A stretch of DNA of 64,000 nucleotides from Curtobacterium sp. 9128 (GCF_900086645.1 NZ_LT576451.1:3534001-3598000); one strand, 5' to 3'. Shown: positions 30,891-40,299, counted from the stretch's first letter. Program-made: numbers and translations. The notes: generated from the sequence alone by a model not told the origin.

Positions 30891-32174
30891 GTGTCCGCTC
30901 CGGCGCTGTCCCCGAAGCAGGTCTGGTCGATCACCGCCTCCACCACGCGCAAGCTGGCCCTCTGGGTCGGCGCCGTGTCCGGCGGGAAGACCATCGCATC
31001 CCTGTTCGCGTTCCTGTTCGCGATCCGCGCCGCCCGCGGCGTCGGTCTCATCGTCATCATCGGCAAAACGCTGCAGACGATCGAGCGCAACATCATCGAG
31101 CCGCTGCAGGACCCGAACCTGTTCGGTGCCCTCGCCGCGCAGACCGTGCACACCCGGGGCTCGTCGACGGCGACGATCCTCGGCCGGGAAGTGCACCTCG
31201 TCGGCGCGAACGACGTCCGCGCTGAGGAGAAGATCCGCGGCGGCACGATCGAGATCGCGTACGTCGACGAGGCGACGCTGCTGCCGGTCGGATTCTGGGA
31301 GATGCTCCTCACACGCCTCCGCACCCCGTTCTCCCGACTCCTCGCAACGACGAACCCGGGCTCGTTCAACCACTGGCTCCGGCAGCAGTACATCCTCATG
31401 GCCGAGGCGAAGAACCTGATCGTCTTCCACTTCACGATGGACGACAACCCGTCACTCACCGACGAGTACGTCCGCGACATGAAGGCGTCGTTCACCGGCA
31501 TCTTCTACGACCGGTTCATCCGCGGCCTCTGGACCAACGCCGAGGGCGCGATCTTCGACATGTGGGACCCGAAGAAGCACCTCGTCGCCTGGGACCAGCT
31601 CCCCACGATGTGGAAGACCCTCGCGGTCGGCATCGACTACGGCACCACGAACCCCACCTCCGCGATCCTCCTCGGCATCGCACTCCACACCGACGCGTAC
31701 GGCCGGCACCACCCGAAGCTGTACGCGATCGACGAGTGGCGGTACGAGTCGAAGACGGAGCACCAGAAGCTCACCGACGCGCAGCTCTCGCAGGAGATCC
31801 GCGCGTGGCTCGGCCAGCCGCACCTGCCACCGGATCAGCCTCGGCTCTCGCCTGACTGGGTGATCCTCGACCCGTCAGCCGCATCGTTCCGCGTGCAACT
31901 CCAACAGGACGGGCTCATCTCGACGCAGGCCGACAACGACGTCCTCGACGGCATCCGCACCGTCGCGTCGCTGCTGTCGTCCGGGAACCTCCTCATCTCC
32001 GACCGGTGCACCGGCTGGGTGAAGGAGGTCACCGAGTACGTCTGGGACGCCAAGGCCGCGGAGAAGGGCGAGGACAAGCCCGTGAAGGCCAACGACCACT
32101 CGCAGGACGCCCTGCGATACGCGATCAAGACGACCGAGAACATCTGGCGCAGCCACGTGAAGCTCGCAGCCTGA
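30891..32174 (+). CDS. terL: Terminase large subunit
   Basis: A 427-residue packaging motor of the PBSX/Terminase_3 type. Walker A is GAVSGGKT (27-34), Walker B is IEIAYVDEA, the coupling region is LATTNPGS. The nuclease domain has its first Asp in GIDYGTTNP (~248) and a later carboxylate in DHSQDALRY (~401). It cuts concatemers and pumps DNA into the capsid. GTG start at 30891 after GAGGAGG. Confidence 0.95.
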   Translation: MSAPALSPKQVWSITASTTRKLALWVGAVSGGKTIASLFAFLFAIRAARGVGLIVIIGKTLQTIERNIIEPLQDPNLFGALAAQTVHTRGSSTATILGREVHLVGANDVRAEEKIRGGTIEIAYVDEATLLPVGFWEMLLTRLRTPFSRLLATTNPGSFNHWLRQQYILMAEAKNLIVFHFTMDDNPSLTDEYVRDMKASFTGIFYDRFIRGLWTNAEGAIFDMWDPKKHLVAWDQLPTMWKTLAVGIDYGTTNPTSAILLGIALHTDAYGRHHPKLYAIDEWRYESKTEHQKLTDAQLSQEIRAWLGQPHLPPDQPRLSPDWVILDPSAASFRVQLQQDGLISTQADNDVLDGIRTVASLLSSGNLLISDRCTGWVKEVTEYVWDAKAAEKGEDKPVKANDHSQDALRYAIKTTENIWRSHVKLAA

Positions 32175-32185
32175 GGAGGCCCCTG

Positions 32186-33913
32186 ATGCCGCAGCCCGCA
32201 GACGTGTGGCCCCCACAGCCCTGGGACATCGCGTTCGCCCGGTTCGCTGAGCACGACGCCTGGTACGTCGGTGACACTGCCACCCTCGCGGACATCTACC
32301 AGGGGAAGTCCGGACCGACGACGCACGTCCGCAGCGGCGTCCCGTACCGCGGCGGCGTGATCGGTGCCCTGTCGAAGATGTGGTGGGGGCAGCGGCAGGA
32401 CACCGCCGACAACCGCATGAAGATGCACCTCCCCGTGCCGGCGGACATCGCGCAACTCTCCGCGGACCTCCTGTTCGCCGAGGCCCCGAAGATCCGCTAC
32501 CCGAAGCCCGACAACGTCGCGGCGGCAGAGCAAGCCGCAGGCGGGAAGCCCGCCGCGCAGTGGAAGCACCCCGGGCAGGACCGTCTCGACACGATCATGG
32601 GCTCCGATGAGGCGCACGCCGAGATGCTGAACGGGGGCGAGCTGTCCGCGTCGTCCGGTGGCACGTACTGGGCGGTCACGTGGGACGAGGCGCTCCGGGA
32701 CCACGTCTGGTTCCGTGCGTTCTCGCACGACTGCGCGATCCCCGAGTTCCGATACGGCGTACTCACCGGCGTCACCCTCTGGACCGAGTACGACACCACC
32801 GACCGCGGCGGCGCCGTGTATCGGCTCCTCGAGCGGCACGGTCCCGGGCTCATCACGTACGAGCTGCACGAGGGCGGCCCCGCGAACCTGGGCCGTCCCG
32901 TGCCGATGTCGACGCTCCCGGAGACGGCGCACTACGAGTCACTGCGGTCCGCCGCCGAGCTCGAGCCGTTCGCGGACGCGCCGGACCTCGCGGCACTGGC
33001 GAACCCGGCGGTCACCGTCGCGACGGGCGTCCCGAAGCTCGCAGTGAAGTACATGCCGAACGTGCGCCCTTCCCGCGACTGGCGGAAGCTCGGCCCGCTC
33101 GCGAACCTGGGACGCTCCGACTACGCCGGCATCGAGGATCTGTTCGACAAGATCGACCAGGCGTGGTCGTCGCTCATGCGAGACCTCGAGAACGGGCAGG
33201 GGCGGCTCACCGTCCCCGAGCAGATGCTCGACACCGGCAAGCCGGGCGAGGGCGCCACGTTCGACGTCAACCGGTCCGTGTACGTCGGCGTGCAGACCCT
33301 CGCGTCCAGCGAGAAGCTCGCCGACCAGATCGTGAACACGCAGTTCGACATCCGCGTGCAGGAGCACCTCGAGACGATCGACGCGCTCAAGCGGGAGATC
33401 GCGACGACGTGCGGCTACTCACCCGTGCACCTCGGGCTGCGTGACGTGCAGCAGGCGCAGCGCACCGCGACAGAGGTCACCGCGGACCTGTCGGACTCGG
33501 AACGCACCCGCGACAAGAAGGCGCTCTACGCGAAGCCCGCACTCGCCGAGCTCGCGCAGGTCGCCCTCGCCATCGACGGGATCGTGTTCCCCGGCAAGGG
33601 CGGCCAGTGGTTCGACGAGCTCCCCGACGTCGAGTTCGCCGAGGTGTCCCAGGTCGACCCGCTCAAGAACGCGCAGACGATCTCGATGCTCGACGCCGCC
33701 CGTGCCGTGTCCACCCTCACCCGCGTGCGGATGGCCGGCCAGGTGCCCGACGAGGAGATCGAGTCCGAGGTGCAGCGCATCCGCGACGAGGACGCCCTCG
33801 GCGCGATGCGCGACCCGGCGTCCGCCCTGTTCGATGCGACAGAGCACGAGGACGAGGAGCCCGACGATGGCGACGAGCAGCAGCTCGCAGGAGCAGCAGC
33901 CGGAACGGCGTAG
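32186..33913 (+). CDS. Portal protein
   Basis: A 575-residue portal of the SPP1 gp6-like family, the dodecameric ring at the DNA entry vertex. Features are ISYRGGVIGALSKMW-like opening, the central stem region, SSEKLADQIVNTQFDIRVQEH and the C-terminal acidic tail. ATG 32186 with GAGGAGG upstream. It overlaps the next gene by 47 bp. Confidence 0.88.
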   Translation: MPQPADVWPPQPWDIAFARFAEHDAWYVGDTATLADIYQGKSGPTTHVRSGVPYRGGVIGALSKMWWGQRQDTADNRMKMHLPVPADIAQLSADLLFAEAPKIRYPKPDNVAAAEQAAGGKPAAQWKHPGQDRLDTIMGSDEAHAEMLNGGELSASSGGTYWAVTWDEALRDHVWFRAFSHDCAIPEFRYGVLTGVTLWTEYDTTDRGGAVYRLLERHGPGLITYELHEGGPANLGRPVPMSTLPETAHYESLRSAAELEPFADAPDLAALANPAVTVATGVPKLAVKYMPNVRPSRDWRKLGPLANLGRSDYAGIEDLFDKIDQAWSSLMRDLENGQGRLTVPEQMLDTGKPGEGATFDVNRSVYVGVQTLASSEKLADQIVNTQFDIRVQEHLETIDALKREIATTCGYSPVHLGLRDVQQAQRTATEVTADLSDSERTRDKKALYAKPALAELAQVALAIDGIVFPGKGGQWFDELPDVEFAEVSQVDPLKNAQTISMLDAARAVSTLTRVRMAGQVPDEEIESEVQRIRDEDALGAMRDPASALFDATEHEDEEPDDGDEQQLAGAAAGTA

Positions 33914-35129
33914 GCGCACAGCCGAAGCCGTCGCGGCGCTCGTCGCCCTCCACATCGGCGCGGAGTCCACGCTCCTCGACGGCATCAGCGCGATCCTCCG
34001 CCGTGCCGTGTCACTCGAGGCGGCACGCCCCGCGATCCGTCGCCTCGTGTACTCGGTTGTCCGGCAGCTCGACCGTCAGGTCCCGCCGCTGGTCGACGAG
34101 GTCATCGACGGGGAGCTGATCGACGGGTCCGCGCAAGCGGACCGGGACGTGTTCGCCGAGATCCACCAGCACGGCGACGAGGCCCTCGAGGCGCTGGCCC
34201 GTGCCGCTGGCCGGCGGGCGCTGCCACCGGGCGCGTCTAGGGAGACGCCCGGCGGCCACCCGCCGGCGCCGCCTGGGACGACGCTCGCCATGCCCGGCGG
34301 GGAGAGCGGCGGATTCGACTTTTCCGTCCCTCGGTCGGTCCGGTCGGAGGCCGCGATCCGCGAGGATCTCGTCTCCAGCCTGCAGGACGTCCGGCGCCGA
34401 CTCACTCGCCTCGACAACGACATCTACAAGGTGCTCGCCCCGCAGGCGGCCCGCGTGCAGGTGCTCGACGTCGAGCTGACGCCGGCGCAGGCGCAGGCGA
34501 TCGCGTGGCGCGACTTCACGTCGAACGGGATCACCGGGTTCACCGACAAGTCCGGCCGTGAGTGGTCACTGTCGGCGTACACAGAGATGGCGGTCCGCAC
34601 CGCCGCGGCGCGCGCGTTCAACGCTGCGCACCTCGAGCGGATGAAAGCCATCGGCGGTCAGTACTTCACGGTGTCCGACGTCGGGTCCCCGTGCCCGCTG
34701 TGCCTGCCGTGGCAGAACGCGGTCCTCACCGACGGGCCGATCGCGACCCCCGAGATGCACGTCGACGCGACGATCGCGGAGGCGACCTCCCGGGGCCTGT
34801 TCCACCCGCAGTGCCGCCACCACCTCACGATCGTGTTCCCCGGCATCACCGTGCTCCCGCCCCGGCAGACGTGGACACCGGCACACGATGCCCGCTACAA
34901 GGCGGTGCAGAAGCAGCGCCGCCTCGAACTCGCGATTCGGAAGGCGAAGCGACAGGTCGAGAACGCCCTCGACGCGGAGCAGGCCGCCGACGCCGCGTCG
35001 AAGGTGCGGCGGGCGCAGAAGCGGCTCCGCGACCACGTCAACAGCCGCGACGACCTCGCCCGCAACAGCCGCCGCGAGCAGCCCCACCTCCGCGACGCGT
35101 ACGCCCAGATCCCGCTCTTCACCAGCTGA
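33867..35129 (+). CDS. MuF-like minor capsid protein (phage minor capsid 2)
   Basis: A 420-residue head protein. The family core lies at ~215-320: TEMAVRTAAARAFNAAHLER, then CPLCLPWQN and HPQCRHH, a cysteine/histidine set of the minor capsid protein 2 / MuF fold. A long basic helical tail (KAKRQVENALDAEQAADAAS) follows. Such proteins ride in the head, often in few copies, and may be ejected with DNA. Starts inside the portal gene. Confidence 0.82.
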   Translation: MATSSSSQEQQPERRRRTAEAVAALVALHIGAESTLLDGISAILRRAVSLEAARPAIRRLVYSVVRQLDRQVPPLVDEVIDGELIDGSAQADRDVFAEIHQHGDEALEALARAAGRRALPPGASRETPGGHPPAPPGTTLAMPGGESGGFDFSVPRSVRSEAAIREDLVSSLQDVRRRLTRLDNDIYKVLAPQAARVQVLDVELTPAQAQAIAWRDFTSNGITGFTDKSGREWSLSAYTEMAVRTAAARAFNAAHLERMKAIGGQYFTVSDVGSPCPLCLPWQNAVLTDGPIATPEMHVDATIAEATSRGLFHPQCRHHLTIVFPGITVLPPRQTWTPAHDARYKAVQKQRRLELAIRKAKRQVENALDAEQAADAASKVRRAQKRLRDHVNSRDDLARNSRREQPHLRDAYAQIPLFTS

Positions 35130-35145
35130 CCCCCAGGAGGCCGCC

Positions 35146-35478
35146 ATGAGCACCAACGTCGACGACATCATCGAGCGCCTTCGCGGACGCTCCCTCACGC
35201 GCGAGGACGCAGAGTCCGTGATCGCCATGGTCCGGTCACGCACCACCGCCGACAAGGCGCCGACCGGTGACCCGTACCGTGACCGCGCGATCGAGCGGTT
35301 CTTCACGGCCAGCGAGCACGAGGACGTCGTCGCACTCCGCGACCGCATCATCGACCTCGGCACCGAGATCACACACCGCGTCCCGCAGGGCCGGAACCAG
35401 TCGCTTGCGCTCACCGCGCTCGAGGACGTGCAGATGCGAGGCAACCGCGGCATCTTCGCGCCGGAGCATCTGCGGTGA
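35146..35478 (+). CDS. Acb2/Tad1-like cyclic-nucleotide sponge (predicted anti-defence)
   Basis: A 110-residue protein. The C-terminal half (AIERFFTAS, VVALRDRIIDLGTEI, VPQGRNQSLALTALEDVQM) matches the pattern of the Acb2/Tad1 hairpin-domain family (DUF7681): an F/R motif, a helix, then a P-x-(S/G)R-(E/N)-x-S-LA-x-T-x-LE block. Acb2 and Tad1 proteins soak up cyclic oligonucleotides or gcADPR and block CBASS or Thoeris defence. Residues 1-45 are an extra helical region. It sits among capsid genes, expressed late or from leak, a position seen for other Acb2 genes. Assigned by memory of the family pattern. Confidence 0.6.
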   Translation: MSTNVDDIIERLRGRSLTREDAESVIAMVRSRTTADKAPTGDPYRDRAIERFFTASEHEDVVALRDRIIDLGTEITHRVPQGRNQSLALTALEDVQMRGNRGIFAPEHLR

Positions 35479-35729
35479 GCGCCGAGACCCTCGCCACCCT
35501 CGAAGCCGCCGTCGCCGCGCACCTCGCCGACGAGCACACCGGCTACCACTCACGGGGCTGGGTGCTTGGCTTCCAGGCGTCCCGGTTCCAGTCGGACCCC
35601 GCGCTCGACCCCGTCGACAACATCAGCGGGTACATCGCCGCCGAGGGCACGTCCGCGGAACTCGCGATCGGCCTCGCCCGGGTCACAACCGCGCGCATCG
35701 AGCGCGTCGTGCTCGAGGACGACCTGTGA
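35475..35729 (+). CDS. Hypothetical protein, 84 residues
   Basis: GTG 35475 overlaps the Acb2/Tad1-like gene by GTGA, so the two are co-translated. The product (LEAAVAAHLADEHTGYHSRG, YIAAEGTSAELAIGLARV) is alpha/beta and acidic. It may act with the preceding protein. No family recognised. Confidence 0.6.
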   Translation: MSAETLATLEAAVAAHLADEHTGYHSRGWVLGFQASRFQSDPALDPVDNISGYIAAEGTSAELAIGLARVTTARIERVVLEDDL

Positions 35730-35830
35730 CCGAGAACCGGTGGCCGCTCGGACCCATCACCGACCTACCCCAACCCAAGCCCGGCCAGGCGCCGGACACC
35801 ACCCCCGAGGAACCCAGGAGGCTCCCGTGA
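35726..35830 (+). CDS. Small Pro-rich protein, 34 residues
   Basis: GTG 35726 with GTGA overlaps on both sides. Pro-rich (WPLGPITDLPQPKPGQAP). It may only keep translation coupled across the junction. Function unknown. Confidence 0.45.
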   Translation: MTENRWPLGPITDLPQPKPGQAPDTTPEEPRRLP

Positions 35831-36654
35831 CCTGCACCGTCCCCACCGCGCTCCCCGTCGTCGCCGACCGCGACGGCATGGCCGTCATCGGCCGCACCCG
35901 CCACGCCCTCATGGGCCTCCGCTACGAGAATGGCGAGGGCGGCGCTGGTGCCGGTGGCCCCGCAGGCGCAGCGGGCCAGGCCGACGCAGCCGCCGCGGCT
36001 GCTGCCGCTGCCGGTTCGGGTGGTGCCGACACCACCGCGACCGACGCCCCGTGGACGAAGGACAACTTCGACCCCGAGCGCGCGTGGGCGCTGCTGCAGA
36101 ACGTTCGCTCCGACCTCGACAAGGCGAAGACCGGGAAGACCGCCGCCGAGCAGAAGGCCCAGGAGTCCGCGGACCGGTTCGAGCAGTTCACGAAGGGCCT
36201 CGGCGGACTCCTCGGCTTCGAGGCCCCGGAGACAGACCCCGCGAAGCTGCAGGAGAAGGTCACCGACCTCTCCGGCCAGGTGCAGGCGAAGGACGGCGAC
36301 CTCAGCAAGGCGCAGGCCGACCTCAAGGCCCGCGACCTCACCATCGCCGTGCTCCAGTCGCCCGCCGCGCGCGACGCGAACACCGCGCTCCTGCTCAACA
36401 ACGAGCAGTTCAAGACCACCATCGCGTCGGTAGAGCCGACCGATGGGGCCGCGATCACCGCGGCGATCACCAAGGCGCTGCAGGACAACGCCGCCCTCAA
36501 GGCAACCCCTTCCCGCTCAGGTGGCGGCGAACACCAGGGAGCCACCGTGCAGTCGCTCGAAGCTCAGCTCGCCACGGCGACCGAGAAGCGCGACTTCAAG
36601 GAGACCATCCGCCTCAAGCAGGCCATCGCCGCCGCCCGGCAGCGAGCCGCTTAG
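35827..36654 (+). CDS. Scaffolding protein
   Basis: A 275-residue protein directly before the capsid gene, with the typical composition of a scaffold: Gly/Ala-rich N terminus, a long coiled coil (SDLDKAKTGKTAAEQKAQESAD, KVTDLSGQVQAKDGDLSKAQ) and a C-terminal capsid-binding end. GTG 35827 follows AGGAGG closely. The repeat of helix-breaking Ala/Gly at ~40-65 may be a flexible linker. Confidence 0.8.
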   Translation: MTCTVPTALPVVADRDGMAVIGRTRHALMGLRYENGEGGAGAGGPAGAAGQADAAAAAAAAAGSGGADTTATDAPWTKDNFDPERAWALLQNVRSDLDKAKTGKTAAEQKAQESADRFEQFTKGLGGLLGFEAPETDPAKLQEKVTDLSGQVQAKDGDLSKAQADLKARDLTIAVLQSPAARDANTALLLNNEQFKTTIASVEPTDGAAITAAITKALQDNAALKATPSRSGGGEHQGATVQSLEAQLATATEKRDFKETIRLKQAIAAARQRAA

Positions 36655-36684
36655 GGCTAGCCAACCAACCAGAGAGGCCAGCAC

Positions 36685-37869
36685 ATGCCTGGAATCGTTG
36701 GGCAGGGGACCACGTTCAACCTGCCGAACTACGTCGGTGAGCTCTTCGGAGTCTCGCCGGAAGACACCCCGCTCCTGTCGTCCATCGGTGGTCTCACCGG
36801 CGGCAAGGAGGCCACGTCCACCACGTTCGAGTGGCAGGGCTACGACCTCCGCGACCCGGACGAGAACCGCCAGCGCGTCGAGGGTGCACCCGCGCAGCCG
36901 TCGGAGAACCGCGTGCGGTTCAACGTCGACAACGTGGTGGAGATCCACCAGGAGACCGTCGAGGTCAGCTACACCAAGCAGGCCGCCGTCGGGAACCACA
37001 ACGGCGCGAACATCGCCGGCACGAACCCCGTCACGGCCGAGCTGCCCTGGCAGGTCGAGCAGGCGCTCAAGCAGGTCGCCCGCGACGTCGAGGCGTCGTT
37101 CATCCGCGGCGTCTATGCGAAGCCCGGCGACAACACCGCCCCGCGCAAGACGCGTGGTCTGCTGCAGGCGATCCAGACGAACGTCATCAACCTCGGCGAG
37201 GCCCACACCGGGCTCTCCGCGGCGACGGACACGATCACCGAGGCGTCGACGACCCTGTCGAACGACGACAAGGTGATCTTCACCGACGTCGGCGGCTCCA
37301 CCGCGATCCAGCCGAACCGGGTCTACTTCGTCGTCAGCAAGGCGTCCGGCACGTTCAAGGTCGCACCGGCCAAGGGCGGCACCGCCATCACCATCGGCTC
37401 GGCGACGGTCAGCCTCTACAAGCTGTCCGCCACCGCGCCGACGAAGGCGAACTACGACGACCTGTTCCAGACGGTGTTCGACAACGGCGGCATCGCCGAG
37501 GGCGAGACCGCGACGATCGTCGTCGGCTCCTCGCAGAAGCGGAACATCTCGAACGCGTACGCCGCGAACCAGAACAACCTGGTCGCGGACCGCAACGTCG
37601 GAGGCGTGAACTTCCAGACGATCGAGACCGACTTCGCCCGGTTCAACATCATGCTCGACCGGTGGATGCCGGCCGACGCTCTCGCCGTCGTCTCCCTCGA
37701 GCAGCTCAACCCGGTGTTCCTGAACATCCCGGGCAAGGGCCACTTCTTCGAGGAAGACCTCGCCAAGGTCGGCGCGTCCGACCGGAAGCAGCTCTACGGC
37801 GAGATCGGTCTCGAGTACGGCAACGAGAAGGCCCACGGTCTCCTCCGCGGCCTGCCGACCACTCGCTGA
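36685..37869 (+). CDS. Major capsid protein (SU10/DUF5309-like)
   Basis: A 394-residue capsid subunit. It begins MPGIVGQGTTFNLPNYVGEL and shows the HK97-fold spine (PWQVEQALKQVARDVEASFI). A beta-rich insertion (~205-260, TDVGGSTAIQPNRVYFVV) is set into the shell domain, followed by DRWMPADALAVVSLEQL and a LYGEIGLEYGNEKAHG end typical of SU10-type capsids. Scaffold precedes it. Confidence 0.86.
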   Translation: MPGIVGQGTTFNLPNYVGELFGVSPEDTPLLSSIGGLTGGKEATSTTFEWQGYDLRDPDENRQRVEGAPAQPSENRVRFNVDNVVEIHQETVEVSYTKQAAVGNHNGANIAGTNPVTAELPWQVEQALKQVARDVEASFIRGVYAKPGDNTAPRKTRGLLQAIQTNVINLGEAHTGLSAATDTITEASTTLSNDDKVIFTDVGGSTAIQPNRVYFVVSKASGTFKVAPAKGGTAITIGSATVSLYKLSATAPTKANYDDLFQTVFDNGGIAEGETATIVVGSSQKRNISNAYAANQNNLVADRNVGGVNFQTIETDFARFNIMLDRWMPADALAVVSLEQLNPVFLNIPGKGHFFEEDLAKVGASDRKQLYGEIGLEYGNEKAHGLLRGLPTTR

Positions 37870-37895
37870 CAACACACACCGCCGAGGAGGCCAGC

Positions 37896-38336
37896 ATGAC
37901 CAGCTACATCGTCCCGGACACGCTGGCCTCCCCGGAGGACTACGGCGCGATCGACGGCGCGCCGCCCGCACCCAGCGACATCGCGTTCACGCTCGAGGCG
38001 TGCAGCGACATCGTGCTCCGCGCCACGATCACCGCCGTCTACGACACCGACCCGCAGACCGGTCTCGCGACCGACCCGCTCATCCGGCAGGCACTCATCG
38101 ACGCGACATGCATCCAGGCCGCCGCGTGGGTCACGCTCGGCATCAAGCCGTTCGCCGGCGGCGTCATCCAGGGCGGCGTGGCGACGTCGAAGGGCATCGG
38201 CTCGGGGAGCATCTCCTACGCCGGTGTCGCGACCGCTGCCGCCGCGCGCGCAGACGCCGCGGTGTCGCTCGTGCCAGCGGCGCTGAGGCGGCTGCAGAAC
38301 CGCGGCCTCATCGGACAGCATGTCCGGGTGGTGTGA
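37896..38336 (+). CDS. Head-tail connector protein (adaptor)
   Basis: A 146-residue protein right after the capsid gene. Helical N terminus (IAFTLEACSDIVLRATI), then DPLIRQALIDATCIQAAAW, fits the gp15-like adaptor that sits on the portal. Overlaps the next gene by TGATG. Confidence 0.7.
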   Translation: MTSYIVPDTLASPEDYGAIDGAPPAPSDIAFTLEACSDIVLRATITAVYDTDPQTGLATDPLIRQALIDATCIQAAAWVTLGIKPFAGGVIQGGVATSKGIGSGSISYAGVATAAAARADAAVSLVPAALRRLQNRGLIGQHVRVV

Positions 38337-38653
38337 TGGACGAGCTCGCAGAGTTCTGGGTTCACACGATCACCGTCCGCACGAACCTCGGCGAGGGCGG
38401 CAACGGCACGCTCTGGTCCGACCCCGTCGACGTGCCGTGCTTCATCGACGGGGGCGTGAAGGTCACGCGCACCGCGTCGGGCGAGCAGCTCGTCGTGAAC
38501 GCGCCCGTGTACGCGCCGCTCGAGCACGCCGACAAGCTCACCGCCGGATCCCAGGTCACCATCCGCGGACGGAAGTCCCGGATCCTCGCCGCGACGGTCT
38601 ACGACTCCAGCGCACTCGACCTCCCCGACCACGTGCAGCTCGCCCTCACCTGA
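38336..38653 (+). CDS. Head closure protein (probable)
   Basis: A 105-residue beta-rich protein (FWVHTITVRTNLGEGG, ADKLTAGSQVTIRGRKSRIL), of the right size and place to be the stopper that closes the head. Assignment mainly by gene order. Confidence 0.6.
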   Translation: MDELAEFWVHTITVRTNLGEGGNGTLWSDPVDVPCFIDGGVKVTRTASGEQLVVNAPVYAPLEHADKLTAGSQVTIRGRKSRILAATVYDSSALDLPDHVQLALT

Positions 38654-38666
38654 GCGGAGGCTCGTC

Positions 38667-39032
38667 GTGTCGATCGAGTGGGAGGACACGTTCGACTGGG
38701 ACGGACTGCAGGCGCGGAAGAACGCCGCCATCACGCCCGCCGCCGTCGCCGGCATGGAGGTCGTCCGTCAGGTCACCACCCCGAAGGTCCCCGTCGAGTC
38801 CGGCCACCTCGTCGGCTCCCCCAGCATCACCGCGTCCGGGAACACCGCCACGATCCGCTACGGCGGCCCCTACGCCCGGTACCAGGAGTTCGGCGTCTAC
38901 TACCGGCACGGCCGCGTCGGTGCCCCGCTGACGCACACGCACGGGCAGTCGTTCTTCCTCACCACCGGCATCGTCGAAGCCGCCGACCCAGCCCTGCGCG
39001 CCTGCGCCCGAGTGTTCGAGGAGCGCCTGTGA
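38667..39032 (+). CDS. HK97 gp10-like tail component
   Basis: A 121-residue protein with VESGHLVGSPSITASGNTAT and YARYQEFGVYYRHG, the core of the gp10-like tail completion family. GTG 38667 has GGAGG upstream. Overlaps the next gene by GTGA. Confidence 0.7.
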   Translation: MSIEWEDTFDWDGLQARKNAAITPAAVAGMEVVRQVTTPKVPVESGHLVGSPSITASGNTATIRYGGPYARYQEFGVYYRHGRVGAPLTHTHGQSFFLTTGIVEAADPALRACARVFEERL

Positions 39033-39469
39033 CTTCCCCCACCCGTGAACTCGTCGAAGGGTGCGCGCAGTACCTCGCCGCGGCCGGCGTGGGCGTCTGG
39101 TCCCCGGACGCCCCGTACGGTCCCGACGACGTCGCGATCGTCTACGGCACCGAACGGCCCATCGACAATCAGCAGATCATCCTCAACTGGGTCGACCTCG
39201 ACCAGCACCCCGAGATCACGCAGGGCTCTGGGATGCTGCAGGTCACCGTGAAGGGGCTGCCGAACGATCGCGGTTCCACCGACGACCTCGCCTACTCGGC
39301 GTTCGCGGTGCTCCACGGCTCCACGAACCTCCCGCTCGGCGCCGCCCTCGTCGTCCAGTGCCTCCGCCGCAACAGCGTGCCGATGGGGCAGGACGACACG
39401 CTCCGCGTGGAGCGCGCGGACCACTACGACGTCGACGTCGAGTGGCCGCCCACCATCCACCGGCCCTAG
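39029..39469 (+). CDS. Tail terminator-like protein
   Basis: A 146-residue protein with DDVAIVYGTERPIDNQQIIL and a QVTVKGLPND strand, in the position of the minor capsid/tail terminator that ends tube growth. GTG start in GTGA overlap. Assigned by order and size. Confidence 0.62.
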   Translation: MTSPTRELVEGCAQYLAAAGVGVWSPDAPYGPDDVAIVYGTERPIDNQQIILNWVDLDQHPEITQGSGMLQVTVKGLPNDRGSTDDLAYSAFAVLHGSTNLPLGAALVVQCLRRNSVPMGQDDTLRVERADHYDVDVEWPPTIHRP

Positions 39470-39545
39470 CCGGTAGGTCCCCAGACCAGCCCTCCCCAGT
39501 GGGGGCACTTCCGCATGCCCGCACACGCCTAGGAGGCACCCCCGC

Positions 39546-40259
39546 ATGACCACCCCGAGCAAGACCGCACTCGCGCGCCGCTACGCGTGCGAGGTCACCA
39601 CGGACCTCACCCTCGCCGGTGGCTGGGTCCGCGTCCGCGGCGTGAACGGCTTCACGCCGAACACGACCCCGAACATCGAGGACGCATCCGACTACGACAC
39701 CGACGGCTGGACCAGCAACGAGGTCACGATGCAGTCGTGGGCGTCGGACATCGACCTGTTCATCCGTGAGTCCGGCGGCGCGATCGACCCGGGCCAGCAG
39801 ATCATCCTCGACACGATCGGCGAGTTCGGTGACGAGGCCCGCCTCGGCTTCCGCTACTTCGACCGCAACGGCCTCCCGGACGCCCACCAGGGGGTCGCGA
39901 TCCCGACGTGGAAGCTGTCCAACACCGCGGTGAAGAACCTCGGCCAGGGCACCGCGTCCCTGACCGGCGACGGGCCGCTGTACAAGATCGACAACCCGTT
40001 CACGGTGACCGCCGCACCGGTCGCCACGGCCGCAGCCCCGGCGACGCAGGGCACCGGTGAGGCGGTCGCGATCAGCGGCGCGAACTTCAGCGGCGCGACG
40101 GGCGTGAAGTTCGGGGCGACGAACGCGACGTCGTTCGAGGTGATCAACGACCAGCTCATCGTCGCGGTCCTCCCCAGCGGTTCCGCCGGGTCCGCCGCGA
40201 TCACGGTCACGACGCCGAACGGTTCCAACGCGGCGCTCGCGTACACCCGCGCCGCGTGA
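39546..40259 (+). CDS. Major tail protein with C-terminal IPT/TIG domain
   Basis: A 237-residue tail tube subunit. Residues ~1-155 are the tube fold (GWVRVRGVNGFTPN, FGDEARLGFRYFDRNG). Residues ~160-237 form an IPT/TIG immunoglobulin-like domain (GTGEAVAISGANFSGATGVK, AAITVTTPNGSNAA) that would project from the tail surface. Such decorations may bind cell-wall sugars. A terminator follows, in keeping with high expression. Confidence 0.85.
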   Translation: MTTPSKTALARRYACEVTTDLTLAGGWVRVRGVNGFTPNTTPNIEDASDYDTDGWTSNEVTMQSWASDIDLFIRESGGAIDPGQQIILDTIGEFGDEARLGFRYFDRNGLPDAHQGVAIPTWKLSNTAVKNLGQGTASLTGDGPLYKIDNPFTVTAAPVATAAAPATQGTGEAVAISGANFSGATGVKFGATNATSFEVINDQLIVAVLPSGSAGSAAITVTTPNGSNAALAYTRAA

Positions 40260-40263
40260 GACC

Positions 40264-40299
40264 CCGGGGCCGCCGTATCTGGGGACGCGGCGGCCCCGG
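40264..40299 (+). terminator. Terminator/attenuator after the major tail gene
   Basis: Perfect 12-bp stem CCGGGGCCGCCG with a 12-nt loop. Partial termination here would give more tail tube protein than downstream tail tip proteins. Confidence 0.65.
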
